DNA of 64,000 nucleotides from Nephrocerus scutellatus (lineage: Eukaryota > Arthropoda > Insecta > Diptera > Pipunculidae), in contig OX352763.1 of NCBI GenBank assembly GCA_947095585.1, positions 64,141,016 through 64,205,015 on the forward strand, read 5' to 3'. Made by a program: the position numbers and the translations under genes. The notes under the pieces are model-generated. The model ran no database searches, had not been told where the DNA came from, and worked only from the letters and a program-made list of their open reading frames with translations. The number at the start of each line of letters is the position of its first letter. Within the stretch, counting starts at the first letter, position 1. Below are positions 12,358 through 25,645 of the stretch, one piece after another.

Positions 12358-15300
12358 ATGATCATTATTGTCTGGAATTTCTGGAACAAAGCAATTTTTC
12401 AAGCGATTCGCACGAAATTCGCAATGTGTGACAAATATGTGACTATAAGCTTTCTTCCTATGGAACTTCTGGAATATGATCATTATTGTCTGGAATTTCT
12501 GAAACAAAGCAATTTCTCAAGCGATTCGCATGAAATTCGGAATGTAGGACTCAGATGTGACTATAAGATTTCTTCCTATGGAACTTCTGGAATATGATCA
12601 TTATTGTCTGGAATTTCTGGAACAAAGCAATTTTTCAAGCGATTCGCACGAAATTCGGAATGTGTGACTAAGATGTGACTATAAGATTTCTTCCTATGGA
12701 ACTTCTGGAATATGATCATTATTGTCTGGAATTTCTGGAACAAAGCAATTTTTCAAGCGATTCGCATGAAATTCGGAATGTAGGACTAAGATGTGACTAT
12801 AAGATTTCTTCTTATGGAACTTCTGGAATATGATCATTATTGTCTGGAATTTCTGGAGCAAATCATTTTCTCAAGCGATTCGCATGAAATTCGGAATGTA
12901 GGACTAAGATGTGACTATAAGATTTCTTCCTATGGAAATTCTAGAATATGATTATTATGGTCTGGAATTTCTGGATCAAAGCAATTTCTCAAGCGATTCG
13001 CATGAAATTCGGAATGTAGAACTAAGATGTGACTATAAGATTTCTTCCTATGGAACTTCTGGAATATGATCATTATTGTCTGGAATTTCTGGAACAAAGC
13101 AATTTTTCAAGCGATTCGCATGAAATTCGGAATGTAGGACTAAGATGTGACTATAAGATTTCTTCCTATGGAACTTTTGGAATATGATCATTATTGTCTG
13201 GAATTTATGGATCAAAGCAATTTCTCAAGCGATTCGCATGAAATTCGGAATGCAGGACTAAGATGTGACTATAAGATTTCTTCCTATGGAACTTCTGGAA
13301 TATGATCATTATTGTCTGGAATTTCTGGAACAAAGCAATTTTTCAAGCGATTCGCATGAAATTCGGAATGTAGGACTAAGATGTGACTATAAGATTTCTT
13401 CTTATGGAACTTCTGGAATATGATCATTATTGTCTAGAATTTCTGGAGCAAATCAATTTCTCAAGCGATTCGCATGAAATTCGGAATGTAGGACTAAGAT
13501 GTGACTATAAGATTTCTTCCTATGGATATTCTGGAATATGATCAATATGGTCTGGAATTTCTGGAGCAAATCAATTTCTCAAGATTCACATGAAATTCGG
13601 AATACAGGACTAAGATGTGACTATAAGATTTCTTCCTATGGAACTTCTGGAATATGATCATTATTGTCTGGAATTTCTGGAACAAAGCAATTTTTCAAGC
13701 GATTCGCATGAAATTCGGAATGTAGGACTAAGATGTGACTATAAGATTTCTTCCTATGGAACTTCTGGAATATGATCATTATTGTCTGGAATTTCTGGAA
13801 CAAAGCAATTTTTCAAGCGATTCGCACGAAATTCGGAATGTGTGACTAAGATGTGACTATAAGACTTCTGGAATATGATTATTGTCTGGAATTTCTGGAA
13901 CAAAGCAACTTCTCAAGCGATTCGCATGAAATTCGGAATGTAGGACTAAGATGTGACTATAAGATTTCTTCCTATGGAAATTCTGGAATATGATCAATAT
14001 GGTCTGGATTTTCTGGAGCAAATCAATTTCTCAAGATTCACATGAAATACGGAATGTAGGATTAAGATGTGACTATAAGATTTCTTCCTATGGAACTTCT
14101 GGAATATGATCATTATTGCCTGGAATTTCTGGAACAAAGCAATTTCTCAAGCGATTCGCATGAAATTCGGAATGTAGAACTAAGATGTGACTATAAGATT
14201 TCTTCCTATGGAACTTCTGGAATATGATCATTATTGTCTGGAATTTCTGGAACAAAGCAATTTTTCAAGCGATTCGCATGAAATTCGGAATGTAGGACTA
14301 AGATGTGACTATAAGATTTCTTCCTATGGAACTTTTGGAATATGATCATTATTGTCTGGAATTTATGGATCAAAGCAATTTCTCAAGCGATTCGCATGAA
14401 ATTCGGAATGCAGGACTAAGATGTGACTATAAGATTTCTTCCTATGGAACTTCTGGAATATGATCATTATTGTCTGGAATTTCTGGAACAAAGCAATTTT
14501 TCAAGCGATTCGCATGAAATTCGGAATGTAGGACTAAGATGTGACTATAAGATTTCTTCTTATGGAACTTCTGGAATATGATCATTATTGTCTAGAATTT
14601 CTGGAGCAAATCAATTTCTCAAGCGATTCGCATGAAATTCGGAATGTAGGACTAAGATGTGACTATAAGATTTCTTCCTATGGATATTCTGGAATATGAT
14701 CAATATGGTCTGGAATTTCTGGAGCAAATCAATTTCTCAAGATTCACATGAAATTCGGAATACAGGACTAAGATGTGACTATAAGATTTCTTCCTATGGA
14801 ACTTCTGGAATATGATCATTATTGTCTGGAATTTCTGGAACAAAGCAATTTTTCAAGCGATTCGCATGAAATTCGGAATGTAGGACTAAGATGTGACTAT
14901 AAGATTTCTTCCTATGGAACTTCTGGAATATGATCATTATTGTCTGGAATTTCTGGAACAAAGCAATTTTTCAAGCGATTCGCACGAAATTCGGAATGTG
15001 TGACTAAGATGTGACTATAAGACTTCTGGAATATGATTATTGTCTGGAATTTCTGGAACAAAGCAACTTCTCAAGCGATTCGCATGAAATTCGGAATGTA
15101 GGACTAAGATGTGACTATAAGATTTCTTCCTATGGAAATTCTGGAATATGATCAATATGGTCTGGATTTTCTGGAGCAAATCAATTTCTCAAGATTCACA
15201 TGAAATACGGAATGTAGGATTAAGATGTGACTATAAGATTTCTTCCTATGGAACTTCTGGAATATGATCATTATTGCCTGGAATTTCTGGAACAAAGCAA

Positions 15301-15828
15301 TTTCTCAAGCGATTCGCATGAAATTCGGAATGTAGGACTAAGATGTGACTATAAGATTTCTTCCTATGGAACTTCTGGAATATGATCATTATTGTCTGGA
15401 ATTTCTAGAACAAAGCGATTCGCACGAAATTCGGAATGTGTGACTAAGATGTGACTATTAGATTTCTTCCTATGGAAATTCTGGAATATGATCAATATGG
15501 TCTGGAATTTCTGGAGCAAATCAATTTCTCAAGATTCACATGAAATTCGGAATGTAGAATTAAGATGTGACTATAAGATTTCTTCCTATGGAACTTCTGG
15601 AATATGATCATTATTGTCTGGAATTTCTAGAAAAAAGCAATTTCTCAAGCTATTCGCATGAAATTCGGAATGTAGGACTAAGATGTGACTAAAAGATATC
15701 TTCCTATGGAACTTCTGGAATATGATCATTATTGTCTGGAATTTCTGGAACAAAGCAATTTTTCAAGCGATTCGCACGAAATTCGGAATATGTGACTATA
15801 AGATTTCTTCCTATGGAACTTCTGGAAT
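12358..15828 (+). repeat. Higher-order repeat unit, 3471 bp, copy 2
   Basis: This is a copy of 8887-12357 with the same internal variant order and the same 1158-bp internal duplication (13012-14169 and 14170-15327). It is followed at 15829 by another marker monomer, but that one leads into the truncated GGAGCGATTCGC type (about 16325), so the series changes register there. Confidence 0.88.
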
Positions 15829-18800
15829 ATGATCATTATTGTCTGGAATTTCTGGAACAAAGCAATTTTTCAAGCGATTCGCACGAAATTCGCAATGTGT
15901 GACAAATATGTGACTATAAGCTTTCTTCCTATGGAACTTCTGGAATATGATCATTATTGTCTGGAATTTCTGAAACAAAGCAATTTCTCAAGCGATTCGC
16001 ATGAAATTCGGAATGTAGGACTCAGATGTGACTATAAGATTTCTTCCTATGGAACTTCTGGAATATGATCATTATTGTCTGGAATTTCTGGAACAAAGCA
16101 ATTTTTCAAGCGATTCGCACGAAATTCGGAATGTGTGACTAAGATGTGACTATAAGATTTCTTCCTATGGAACTTCTGGAATATGATCATTATTGTCTGG
16201 AATTTCTGGAACAAAGCAATTTTTCAAGCGATTCGCATGAAATTCGGAATGTAGGACTAAGATGTGACTATAAGATTTCTTCTTATGGAACTTCTGGAAT
16301 ATGATCATTATTGTCTGGAATTTCTGGAGCGATTCGCATGAAATTCGGAATGTAGGACTAAGATGTGACTATAAGATTTCTTCCTATGGAACTTCTGGAA
16401 TATGATCATTACTGTCTGGAATTTCTGGAACAAAGCAATTTTTGAAGCGATTCGCACGAAATTCGGAATGTGTGACTAAGATGTGACTATAAGATTTCTT
16501 CCTATGGAACTTCTGGAATATGATCATTATTGTCTGGAATTTCTGGAACAAAGCAATTTTTCAAGCGATTCGCATGAAATTCGGAATGTAGGACTAAGAT
16601 GTGACTATAAGATTTCTTCCTATGGAACTTTTGGAATATGATCATTATTGTCTGGAATTTATGGATCAAAGCAATTTCTCAAGCGATTCGCATGAAATTC
16701 GGAATGCAGGACTAAGATGTGACTATAAGATTTCTTCCTATGGAACTTCTGGAATATGATCATTATTGTCTGGAATTTCTGGAACAAAGCAATTTTTCAA
16801 GCGATTCGCATGAAATTCGGAATGTAGGACTAAGATGTGACTATAAGATTTCTTCTTATGGAACTTCTGGAATATGATCATTATTGTCTAGAATTTCTGG
16901 AGCAAATCAATTTCTCAAGCGATTCGCATGAAATTCGGAATGTAGGACTAAGATGTGACTATAAGATTTCTTCCTATGGATATTCTGGAATATGATCAAT
17001 ATGGTCTGGAATTTCTGGAGCAAATCAATTTCTCAAGATTCACATGAAATTCGGAATACAGGACTAAGATGTGACTATAAGATTTCTTCCTATGGAACTT
17101 CTGGAATATGATCATTATTGTCTGGAATTTCTGGAACAAAGCAATTTTTCAAGCGATTCGCATGAAATTCGGAATGTAGGACTAAGATGTGACTATAAGA
17201 TTTCTTCCTATGGAACTTCTGGAAATGATTATTATTGTCTGGAATTTCTGGAACAAAGCAATTTTGCAAGCGATTCGCATGAAATTCAGAATGTAGGACT
17301 AAGATGTGACTATAAGATTTCTTCCTATGGAACTTCTGGAAATGATTATTATTGTCTGGAATTTCTGGAACAAAGCAATTTTGCAAGCGATTCGCATGAA
17401 ATTCGGAATGTAGGACTAAGATGTGACTATAAGATTTCTTCCTATGGAACTTCTGGAAATGATTATTATTGTCTGGAATTTCTGGAACAAAGCAATTTTG
17501 CAAGCGATTCGCATGAAATTCAGAATGTAGGACTAAGATGTGACTATAAGATTTCTTCCTATGGAACTTCTGGAATATGATCATTATTGTCTGGAATTTC
17601 TGGAACAAAGCAATTTTTCAAGCGATTCGCACGAAATTCGCAATGTGTGACAAATATGTGACTATAAGCTTTCTTCCTATGGAACTTCTGGAATATGATC
17701 ATTATTGTCTGGAATTTCTGAAACAAAGCAATTTCTCAAGCGATTCGCATGAAATTCGGAATGTAGGACTCAGATGTGACTATAAGATTTCTTCCTATGG
17801 AACTTCTGGAATATGATCATTATTGTCTGGAATTTCTGGAACAAAGCAATTTTTCAAGCGATTCGCACGAAATTCGGAATGTGTGACTAAGATGTGACTA
17901 TAAGATTTCTTCCTATGGAACTTCTGGAATATGATCATTATTGTCTGGAATTTCTGGAACAAAGCAATTTTTCAAGCGATTCGCATGAAATTCGGAATGT
18001 AGGACTAAGATGTGACTATAAGATTTCTTCTTATGGAACTTCTGGAATATGATCATTATTGTCTGGAATTTCTGGAGCAAATCATTTTCTCAAGCGATTC
18101 GCATGAAATTCGGAATGTAGGACTAAGATGTGACTATAAGATTTCTTCCTATGGAAATTCTAGAATATGATTATTATGGTCTGGAATTTCTGGATCAAAG
18201 CAATTTCTCAAGCGATTCGCATGAAATTCGGAATGTAGAACTAAGATGTGACTATAAGATTTCTTCCTATGGAACTTCTGGAATATGATCATTATTGTCT
18301 GGAATTTCTGGAACAAAGCAATTTTTCAAGCGATTCGCATGAAATTCGGAATGTAGGACTAAGATGTGACTATAAGATTTCTTCCTATGGAACTTTTGGA
18401 ATATGATCATTATTGTCTGGAATTTATGGATCAAAGCAATTTCTCAAGCGATTCGCATGAAATTCGGAATGCAGGACTAAGATGTGACTATAAGATTTCT
18501 TCCTATGGAACTTCTGGAATATGATCATTATTGTCTGGAATTTCTGGAACAAAGCAATTTTTCAAGCGATTCGCATGAAATTCGGAATGTAGGACTAAGA
18601 TGTGACTATAAGATTTCTTCTTATGGAACTTCTGGAATATGATCATTATTGTCTAGAATTTCTGGAGCAAATCAATTTCTCAAGCGATTCGCATGAAATT
18701 CGGAATGTAGGACTAAGATGTGACTATAAGATTTCTTCCTATGGATATTCTGGAATATGATCAATATGGTCTGGAATTTCTGGAGCAAATCAATTTCTCA

Positions 18801-19380
18801 AGATTCACATGAAATTCGGAATACAGGACTAAGATGTGACTATAAGATTTCTTCCTATGGAACTTCTGGAATATGATCATTATTGTCTGGAATTTCTGGA
18901 ACAAAGCAATTTTTCAAGCGATTCGCATGAAATTCGGAATGTAGGACTAAGATGTGACTATAAGATTTCTTCCTATGGAACTTCTGGAATATGATCATTA
19001 TTGTCTGGAATTTCTGGAACAAAGCAATTTTTCAAGCGATTCGCACGAAATTCGGAATGTGTGACTAAGATGTGACTATAAGACTTCTGGAATATGATTA
19101 TTGTCTGGAATTTCTGGAACAAAGCAACTTCTCAAGCGATTCGCATGAAATTCGGAATGTAGGACTAAGATGTGACTATAAGATTTCTTCCTATGGAAAT
19201 TCTGGAATATGATCAATATGGTCTGGATTTTCTGGAGCAAATCAATTTCTCAAGATTCACATGAAATACGGAATGTAGGATTAAGATGTGACTATAAGAT
19301 TTCTTCCTATGGAACTTCTGGAATATGATCATTATTGCCTGGAATTTCTGGAACAAAGCAATTTCTCAAGCGATTCGCAT
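14130..19380 (+). repeat. Long-range duplicated block (8690-bp shift), copy 2
   Basis: This is the partner of 5440-10690. Within it the 169-codon frame at 17071-17580 is the same as that at 8381-8890. To the right of about 19380 the register moves by 1158 bp, because this copy lacks the internal duplication, and the sequence then follows the 12358 unit until about 21500. There a monomer with GATCAATATGG is missing. Confidence 0.78.
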
Positions 19381-22300
19381 GAAATTCGGAATGTAGGACT
19401 AAGATGTGACTATAAGATTTCTTCCTATGGAACTTCTGGAATATGATCATTATTGTCTGGAATTTCTAGAACAAAGCGATTCGCACGAAATTCGGAATGT
19501 GTGACTAAGATGTGACTATTAGATTTCTTCCTATGGAAATTCTGGAATATGATCAATATGGTCTGGAATTTCTGGAGCAAATCAATTTCTCAAGATTCAC
19601 ATGAAATTCGGAATGTAGAATTAAGATGTGACTATAAGATTTCTTCCTATGGAACTTCTGGAATATGATCATTATTGTCTGGAATTTCTAGAAAAAAGCA
19701 ATTTCTCAAGCTATTCGCATGAAATTCGGAATGTAGGACTAAGATGTGACTAAAAGATATCTTCCTATGGAACTTCTGGAATATGATCATTATTGTCTGG
19801 AATTTCTGGAACAAAGCAATTTTTCAAGCGATTCGCACGAAATTCGGAATATGTGACTATAAGATTTCTTCCTATGGAACTTCTGGAATATGATCATTAT
19901 TGTCTGGAATTTCTGGAACAAAGCAATTTTTCAAGCGATTCGCACGAAATTCGCAATGTGTGACAAATATGTGACTATAAGCTTTCTTCCTATGGAACTT
20001 CTGGAATATGATCATTATTGTCTGGAATTTCTGAAACAAAGCAATTTCTCAAGCGATTCGCATGAAATTCGGAATGTAGGACTCAGATGTGACTATAAGA
20101 TTTCTTCCTATGGAACTTCTGGAATATGATCATTATTGTCTGGAATTTCTGGAACAAAGCAATTTTTCAAGCGATTCGCACGAAATTCGGAATGTGTGAC
20201 TAAGATGTGACTATAAGATTTCTTCCTATGGAACTTCTGGAATATGATCATTATTGTCTGGAATTTCTGGAACAAAGCAATTTTTCAAGCGATTCGCATG
20301 AAATTCGGAATGTAGGACTAAGATGTGACTATAAGATTTCTTCTTATGGAACTTCTGGAATATGATCATTATTGTCTGGAATTTCTGGAGCAAATCATTT
20401 TCTCAAGCGATTCGCATGAAATTCGGAATGTAGGACTAAGATGTGACTATAAGATTTCTTCCTATGGAAATTCTAGAATATGATTATTATGGTCTGGAAT
20501 TTCTGGATCAAAGCAATTTCTCAAGCGAATCGCATGAAATTCGGAATGTAGAACTAAGATGTGACTATAAGATTTCTTCCTATGGAACTTCTGGAATATG
20601 ATCATTATTGTCTGGAATTTCTGGAACAAAGCAATTTTTCAAGCGATTCGCATGAAATTCGGAATGTAGGACTAAGATGTGACTATAAGATTTCTTCCTA
20701 TGGAACTTTTGGAATATGATCATTATTGTCTGGAATTTATGGATCAAAGCAATTTCTCAAGCGATTCGCATGAAATTCGGAATGCAGGACTAAGATGTGA
20801 CTATAAGATTTCTTCCTATGGAACTTCTGGAATATGATCATTATTGTCTGGAATTTCTGGAACAAAGCAATTTTTCAAGCGATTCGCATGAAATTCGGAA
20901 TGTAGGACTAAGATGTGACTATAAGATTTCTTCTTATGGAACTTCTGGAATATGATCATTATTGTCTAGAATTTCTGGAGCAAATCAATTTCTCAAGCGA
21001 TTCGCATGAAATTCGGAATGTAGGACTAAGATGTGACTATAAGATTTCTTCCTATGGATATTCTGGAATATGATCAATATGGTCTGGAATTTCTGGAGCA
21101 AATCAATTTCTCAAGATTCACATGAAATTCGGAATACAGGACTAAGATGTGACTATAAGATTTCTTCCTATGGAACTTCTGGAATATGATCATTATTGTC
21201 TGGAATTTCTGGAACAAAGCAATTTTTCAAGCGATTCGCATGAAATTCGGAATGTAGGACTAAGATGTGACTATAAGATTTCTTCCTATGGAACTTCTGG
21301 AATATGATCATTATTGTCTGGAATTTCTGGAACAAAGCAATTTTTCAAGCGATTCGCACGAAATTCGGAATGTGTGACTAAGATGTGACTATAAGACTTC
21401 TGGAATATGATTATTGTCTGGAATTTCTGGAACAAAGCAACTTCTCAAGCGATTCGCATGAAATTCGGAATGTAGGACTAAGATGTGACTATAAGATTTC
21501 TTCCTATGGAACTTCTGGAATATGATCATTATTGCCTGGAATTTCTGGAACAAAGCAATTTCTCAAGCGATTCGCATGAAATTCGGAATGTAGGACTAAG
21601 ATGTGACTATAAGATTTCTTCCTATGGAACTTCTGGAATATGATCATTATTGTCTGGAATTTCTAGAACAAAGCGATTCGCACGAAATTCGGAATGTGTG
21701 ACTAAGATGTGACTATTAGATTTCTTCTTATGGAAATTCTGGAATATGATCAATATGGTCTGGAATTTCTGGAGCAAATCAATTTCTCAAGATTCACATG
21801 AAATTCGGAATGCAGAATTAAGATGTGACTATAAGATTTCTTCCTATGGAACTTCTGGAATATGATCATTATTGTCTGGAATTTCTAGAAAAAAGCAATT
21901 TCTCAAGCTATTCGCATGAAATTCGGAATGTAGGACTAAGATGTGACTAAAAGATATCTTCCTATGGAACTTCTGGAATATGATCATTATTGTCTGGAAT
22001 TTCTGGAACAAAGCAATTTTTCAAGCGATTCGCACGAAATTCGGAATATGTGACTATAAGATTTCTTCCTATGGAACTTCTGGAATATGATCATTATTGT
22101 CTGGAATTTCTGGTACAAAGCAATTTCTCAAGCGATTCGCATGAAATTCGGAATGTAGGACTAAGATGTGACTATAAGATTTCTTCCTATGGAACTTTTG
22201 GAATATGATCATTATTGTCTGGAATTTCTGGAACAAAGCAATTTTTCAAGCGATTCGCACGAAATTCGAAATGTGTGACTAAGATGTGACTATAAGATTT

Positions 22301-22629
22301 CTTCCTATGGATCTTCTGGAATATGATTATTGTCTGGAATTTCTGGAACAAACCAATTTCTCAAGCGATTCGCATGAAATTCGGAATGTAGGACTAAGAT
22401 GTGACTATAAGATTTCTTCCTATGGAACTTCTGGAATATGATCATTATTGTCTGGAATTTCTGGAACAAACCAATTTCTCAAGCGATTCGCATGAAATTC
22501 GGAATGTAGGACTAAGATGTGACTATAAGATTTCTTCCTGTGGAACTTCTGGAATATGATCATTATTGTCTGGAATTTCTGGAACAAACCAATTTTTCAA
22601 GCGATTCGCACGAAATTCGGATTGTAGGA

Positions 22630-23115
22630 CTAAGATGCGATTATAAGACTTCTTCCTATGGAAATTCTGGAATATGATCATTATGGTCTGGAATTTCTGA
22701 AACAAAGCAATTTCACATGCGATTCGCATGAAATTCGGAATGTAGGACTAAGATGCGATTATAAGACTTCTTCCTATGGAAATTCTGGAATATGATCATT
22801 ATTGTCTGGAATTTCTGAAACAAAGCAATTTCACAAGCGATTCGCATGAAATTCGGAATGTAGGACTAAAATGCGATTATAAGACTTCTTCCTATGGAAA
22901 TTCTGGAATATGATCATTATGGTCTGGAATTTCTGAAACAAAGCAATTTCACAAGCGATTCGCATGAAATTCGGAATGTAGGACTAAGATGCGATTATAA
23001 GACTTCTTCCTATGGAAATTCTGGAATATGATCATTATGGTCTGGAATTTCTGAAACAAAGCAATTTCACAAGCGATTCGCATGAAATTCGGAATGTAGG
23101 ACTAAGATGCGATTA
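22630..23115 (+). repeat. Local expansion of subtype A3 monomers
   Basis: About four consecutive monomers share private bases not usual elsewhere: GATGCGATTATAAGACTTC, GGAAATTCTGGAATATG, GATCATTATGG, CTGAAACAAAGC and CAATTTCACAAG. The same subtype appears singly at about 43050, 45290, 46110, 47170 and 50220, as a short run at 55490-55860, and again near 60030-60200. This is a homogenised patch and a useful landmark. Confidence 0.8.
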
Positions 23116-24618
23116 TAAGATTTCTTCCTATGGAAATTCTGGAATATGATCAATATGGTCTGGATTTTCTGGAGCAAATCAATTTCTCAAGATTCACATG
23201 AAATACGGAATGTAGGATTAAGATGTGACTATAAGATTTCTTCCTATGGAACTTCTGGAATATGATCATTATTGCCTGGAATTTCTGGAACAAAGCAATT
23301 TCTCAAGCGATTCGCATGAAATTCGGAATGTAGGACTAAGATGTGACTATAAGATTTCTTCCTATGGAACTTCTGGAATATGATCATTATTGTCTGGAAT
23401 TTCTAGAACAAAGCAATTGTTCAAGCGATTCGCACGAAATTCGGAATGTGTGACTAAGATGTGACTATTAGATTTCTTCCTATGGAAATTCTGGAATATG
23501 ATCAATATGGTCTGGAATTTCTGGAGCAAATCAATTTCTCAAGATTCACATGAAATTCGGAATGTAGAATTAAGATGTGACTATAAGATTTCTTCCTATG
23601 GAACTTCTGGAATATGATCATTATTGTCTGGACTTTCTAGAAAAAAGCAATTTCTCAAGCTATTCGCATGAAATTCGGAATGTAGGACTAAGATGTGACT
23701 AAAAGATATCTTCCTATGGAACTTCTGGAATATGATCATTATTGTCTGGAATTTCTGGAACAAAGCAATTTTTCAAGCGATTCGCACGAAATTCGGAATA
23801 TGTGACTATAAGATTTCTTCCTATGGAACTTCTGGAATATGATCAATTTTGTCTGGAATTTCTAGAACAAAGCAACTTCTCAAGCGATTCGCATGAAATT
23901 CGGAATGTAGGACTAAGATGTGACTATAAGATTTCTTCCTATGGAAATTCTAGAATATCATTATTATGGTCTGGAATTTCTGGAGCAAATCAATTTCTCA
24001 AGCGATTCGCATGAAATTCGGAATGTAGGACTAAGATGTGACTATAAGATTTCTTCCTATGGAAATTCTAGAATATGATTATTATGGTGTGGAATTTCTG
24101 GAGCAAATCAATTTCTCAAGCGATTCGCATGAAATTCGGAATGTAGGACTAAGATGTGACTATAACATTTATTCCTATGGAAATTCTGGAATATAATCAT
24201 TATTGTCTAGAATTTCTGAAACAAAGCAATTTTTCAAGCGATTCGCATGAAATTCGGAATGTAGGACTAAGATGCGATTATAAGTCTTCTTCGTATGGAA
24301 ATTCTGGAATATGATCATTATGGTCTGGAATTTCGAGAACTAAGCAACTAAGCAACTCAAGCGACTCGTACCTTTTAATTTAATCGTAATATTGGCCACA
24401 ACGTCAAAGAAATTTCACTCCAACCGCGCGTAAAGATTACATGCACTCATTTTTTTAACAGCTCTTACTTATCCTACTACTATCAACGCAACTGCATTAC
24501 TGTGTTTGGGCAGTGATATGCTAATCCAATATGCACCCACCTCACAATAAATTGTTATGAACATTTAGATCAGCTTATAAATTATTTATTCTGTTGTATT
24601 TGATGTGATTGATGATGA

Positions 24619-24660
24619 TGTATGTTATTTCAATAACATACAATCAAGCTCACAGCTTGA
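24619..24660. other. Two adjacent perfect hairpins
   Basis: An 11-bp stem (TGTATGTTATT, 24619-24629, with its complement at 24632-24642, loop TC) is followed directly by a 7-bp stem (TCAAGCT, 24644-24650, with AGCTTGA, 24654-24660, loop CAC). Both are intact in the second island copy, the first stem being at 30825-30848. Function unknown. Cruciform or protein-binding roles would be guesses. Confidence 0.7.
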
Positions 24661-24736
24661 GCAGAACGAAACAAAAATATGCAGTAGTAGGCTGTGGTCA
24701 GCAATTCCGCTATGATGATATTGATGCCATACCAAC

Positions 24737-24998
24737 ACCTTCTCTATAGAAAGCCCAACTTATCGCATACTAATGCTGTAAACCCATGCCAAACGCATCT
24801 GTGTTTGTGGGATGTAAATACAGTGTACAAAAAATAAGCAATTGCACAGAGCGAGAAACGTAAGATGTGGTAGTGGGATACAGAAAAATGTTATATGGAT
24901 TTTGCTCTTTAACTGATTACTAATACAAATACGTTTGGTCTAAATCTAAGCATGTATCTGTGTACGATCGGAACAGTTGGGCTTTCTATAGAGAAGGT
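24737..24998. mobile_element. Candidate inverted-repeat element (262 bp) inside the island
   Basis: A perfect 24-bp inverted repeat lies at 24737-24760 and 24975-24998 (arms read ACCTTCTCTATAGAAAG... inward). Outside the arms, a 9-bp direct repeat GCCATACCA occurs at 24726-24734 and 25004-25012, separated from the arms by 2 and 5 bases. A 9-bp target duplication would fit a Mutator-like MITE, and the presumed ends both begin ACA with a small indel. The arms are also echoed by a degenerate copy near 25351. The second island has the same arrangement (arms 30943-30966 and 31181-31204), so there is no empty site to confirm insertion. Classification is tentative. Confidence 0.45.
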
Positions 24999-25645
24999 TT
25001 TGTGCCATACCACTTCCCCAACAACTCAATCACCCTCTCTCTCTCTCTCTACGGCTAATATGTGTATGTGTAGTACTAGTAATTGTATTGAAACTCGAAA
25101 GTCCCCTTCGGTGTTCTGCTTACTCGTTCTCTTAGCCTTGCAGTTGCAACTTGCAACCCACACGATTCCACGAAAAATGTTCGTGTTGGTTCTCTGCTTG
25201 CTTTCTTTCAGCTTTTCTTTAATAATTTATAAATTACAAAATTTCTCAGTGAAGGAAATGAGCGAGAAACGTAAGTTTTGGTAGTGAGAAACAGGAAATT
25301 TTTATATGAATTTAGCTCTCTTGTTCTCTTTTAAGCCTGTATTCTTAAACAGTTGGGCATTCTGTAGAGAAGGTTATGAGTAACAGTTTCTGTTAGTTTA
25401 TTATCTGCTTGTTCCCTTTCGGCTTTTTTTTAACATTCTGTTCGTCTTCTATCTTTATATAACAGACGGTTCGCCATTCACTTCTTATTAAATTAACTAT
25501 GCTTATCATTGTACTGACTGTATACTAAAGAAAATCAAACAATAATCTTTAATATACGGTTCATTTCTCATTGTTCATAGAATAATGACTCTGAAATATC
25601 CTTTCAGTACCATACGGTATTTTTCAACATATACACTTTTGTATA

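Larger units (their letters stand above)
830..24368 (+). repeat. Satellite family A array 1 (118-bp monomer, about 200 copies)
   Basis: These are head-to-tail copies of a 118-bp monomer that can be read from GACTATAAGA through CTATGGAACTTCTGGAAT, ATGATCATTATTGTCTGG, TTCTGGAACAAAGCAA, GCGATTCGCATGAA and TTCGGAATGTAGGACTAAG back to GACTATAAGA. Two common subtypes differ at the CATGAA...GTAGGACTAAG versus CACGAA...GTGTGACAAAG positions and often sit next to each other. Length variants of 117, 115 and 112 bp come from small deletions around ATGATCATTATT. Every copy is in the same orientation. There is no gene. The open frames on both strands arise because 118 = 3n+1, so a frame survives about two monomers until a stop is met. 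Location in heterochromatin is inferred. Confidence 0.97.

Noticed and set aside
830..24368. Regular direct repeats suggestive of a CRISPR array
   Set aside because: There is no repeat/spacer alternation. The whole 118-bp unit is repeated, and no cas genes are present.
24952..25284. 110-codon frame in island 1, with a hydrophobic leucine-rich stretch
   Set aside because: The second island has a shifted CT run and only a 63-codon remainder, so the frame is not conserved. It also covers part of an inverted-repeat element.
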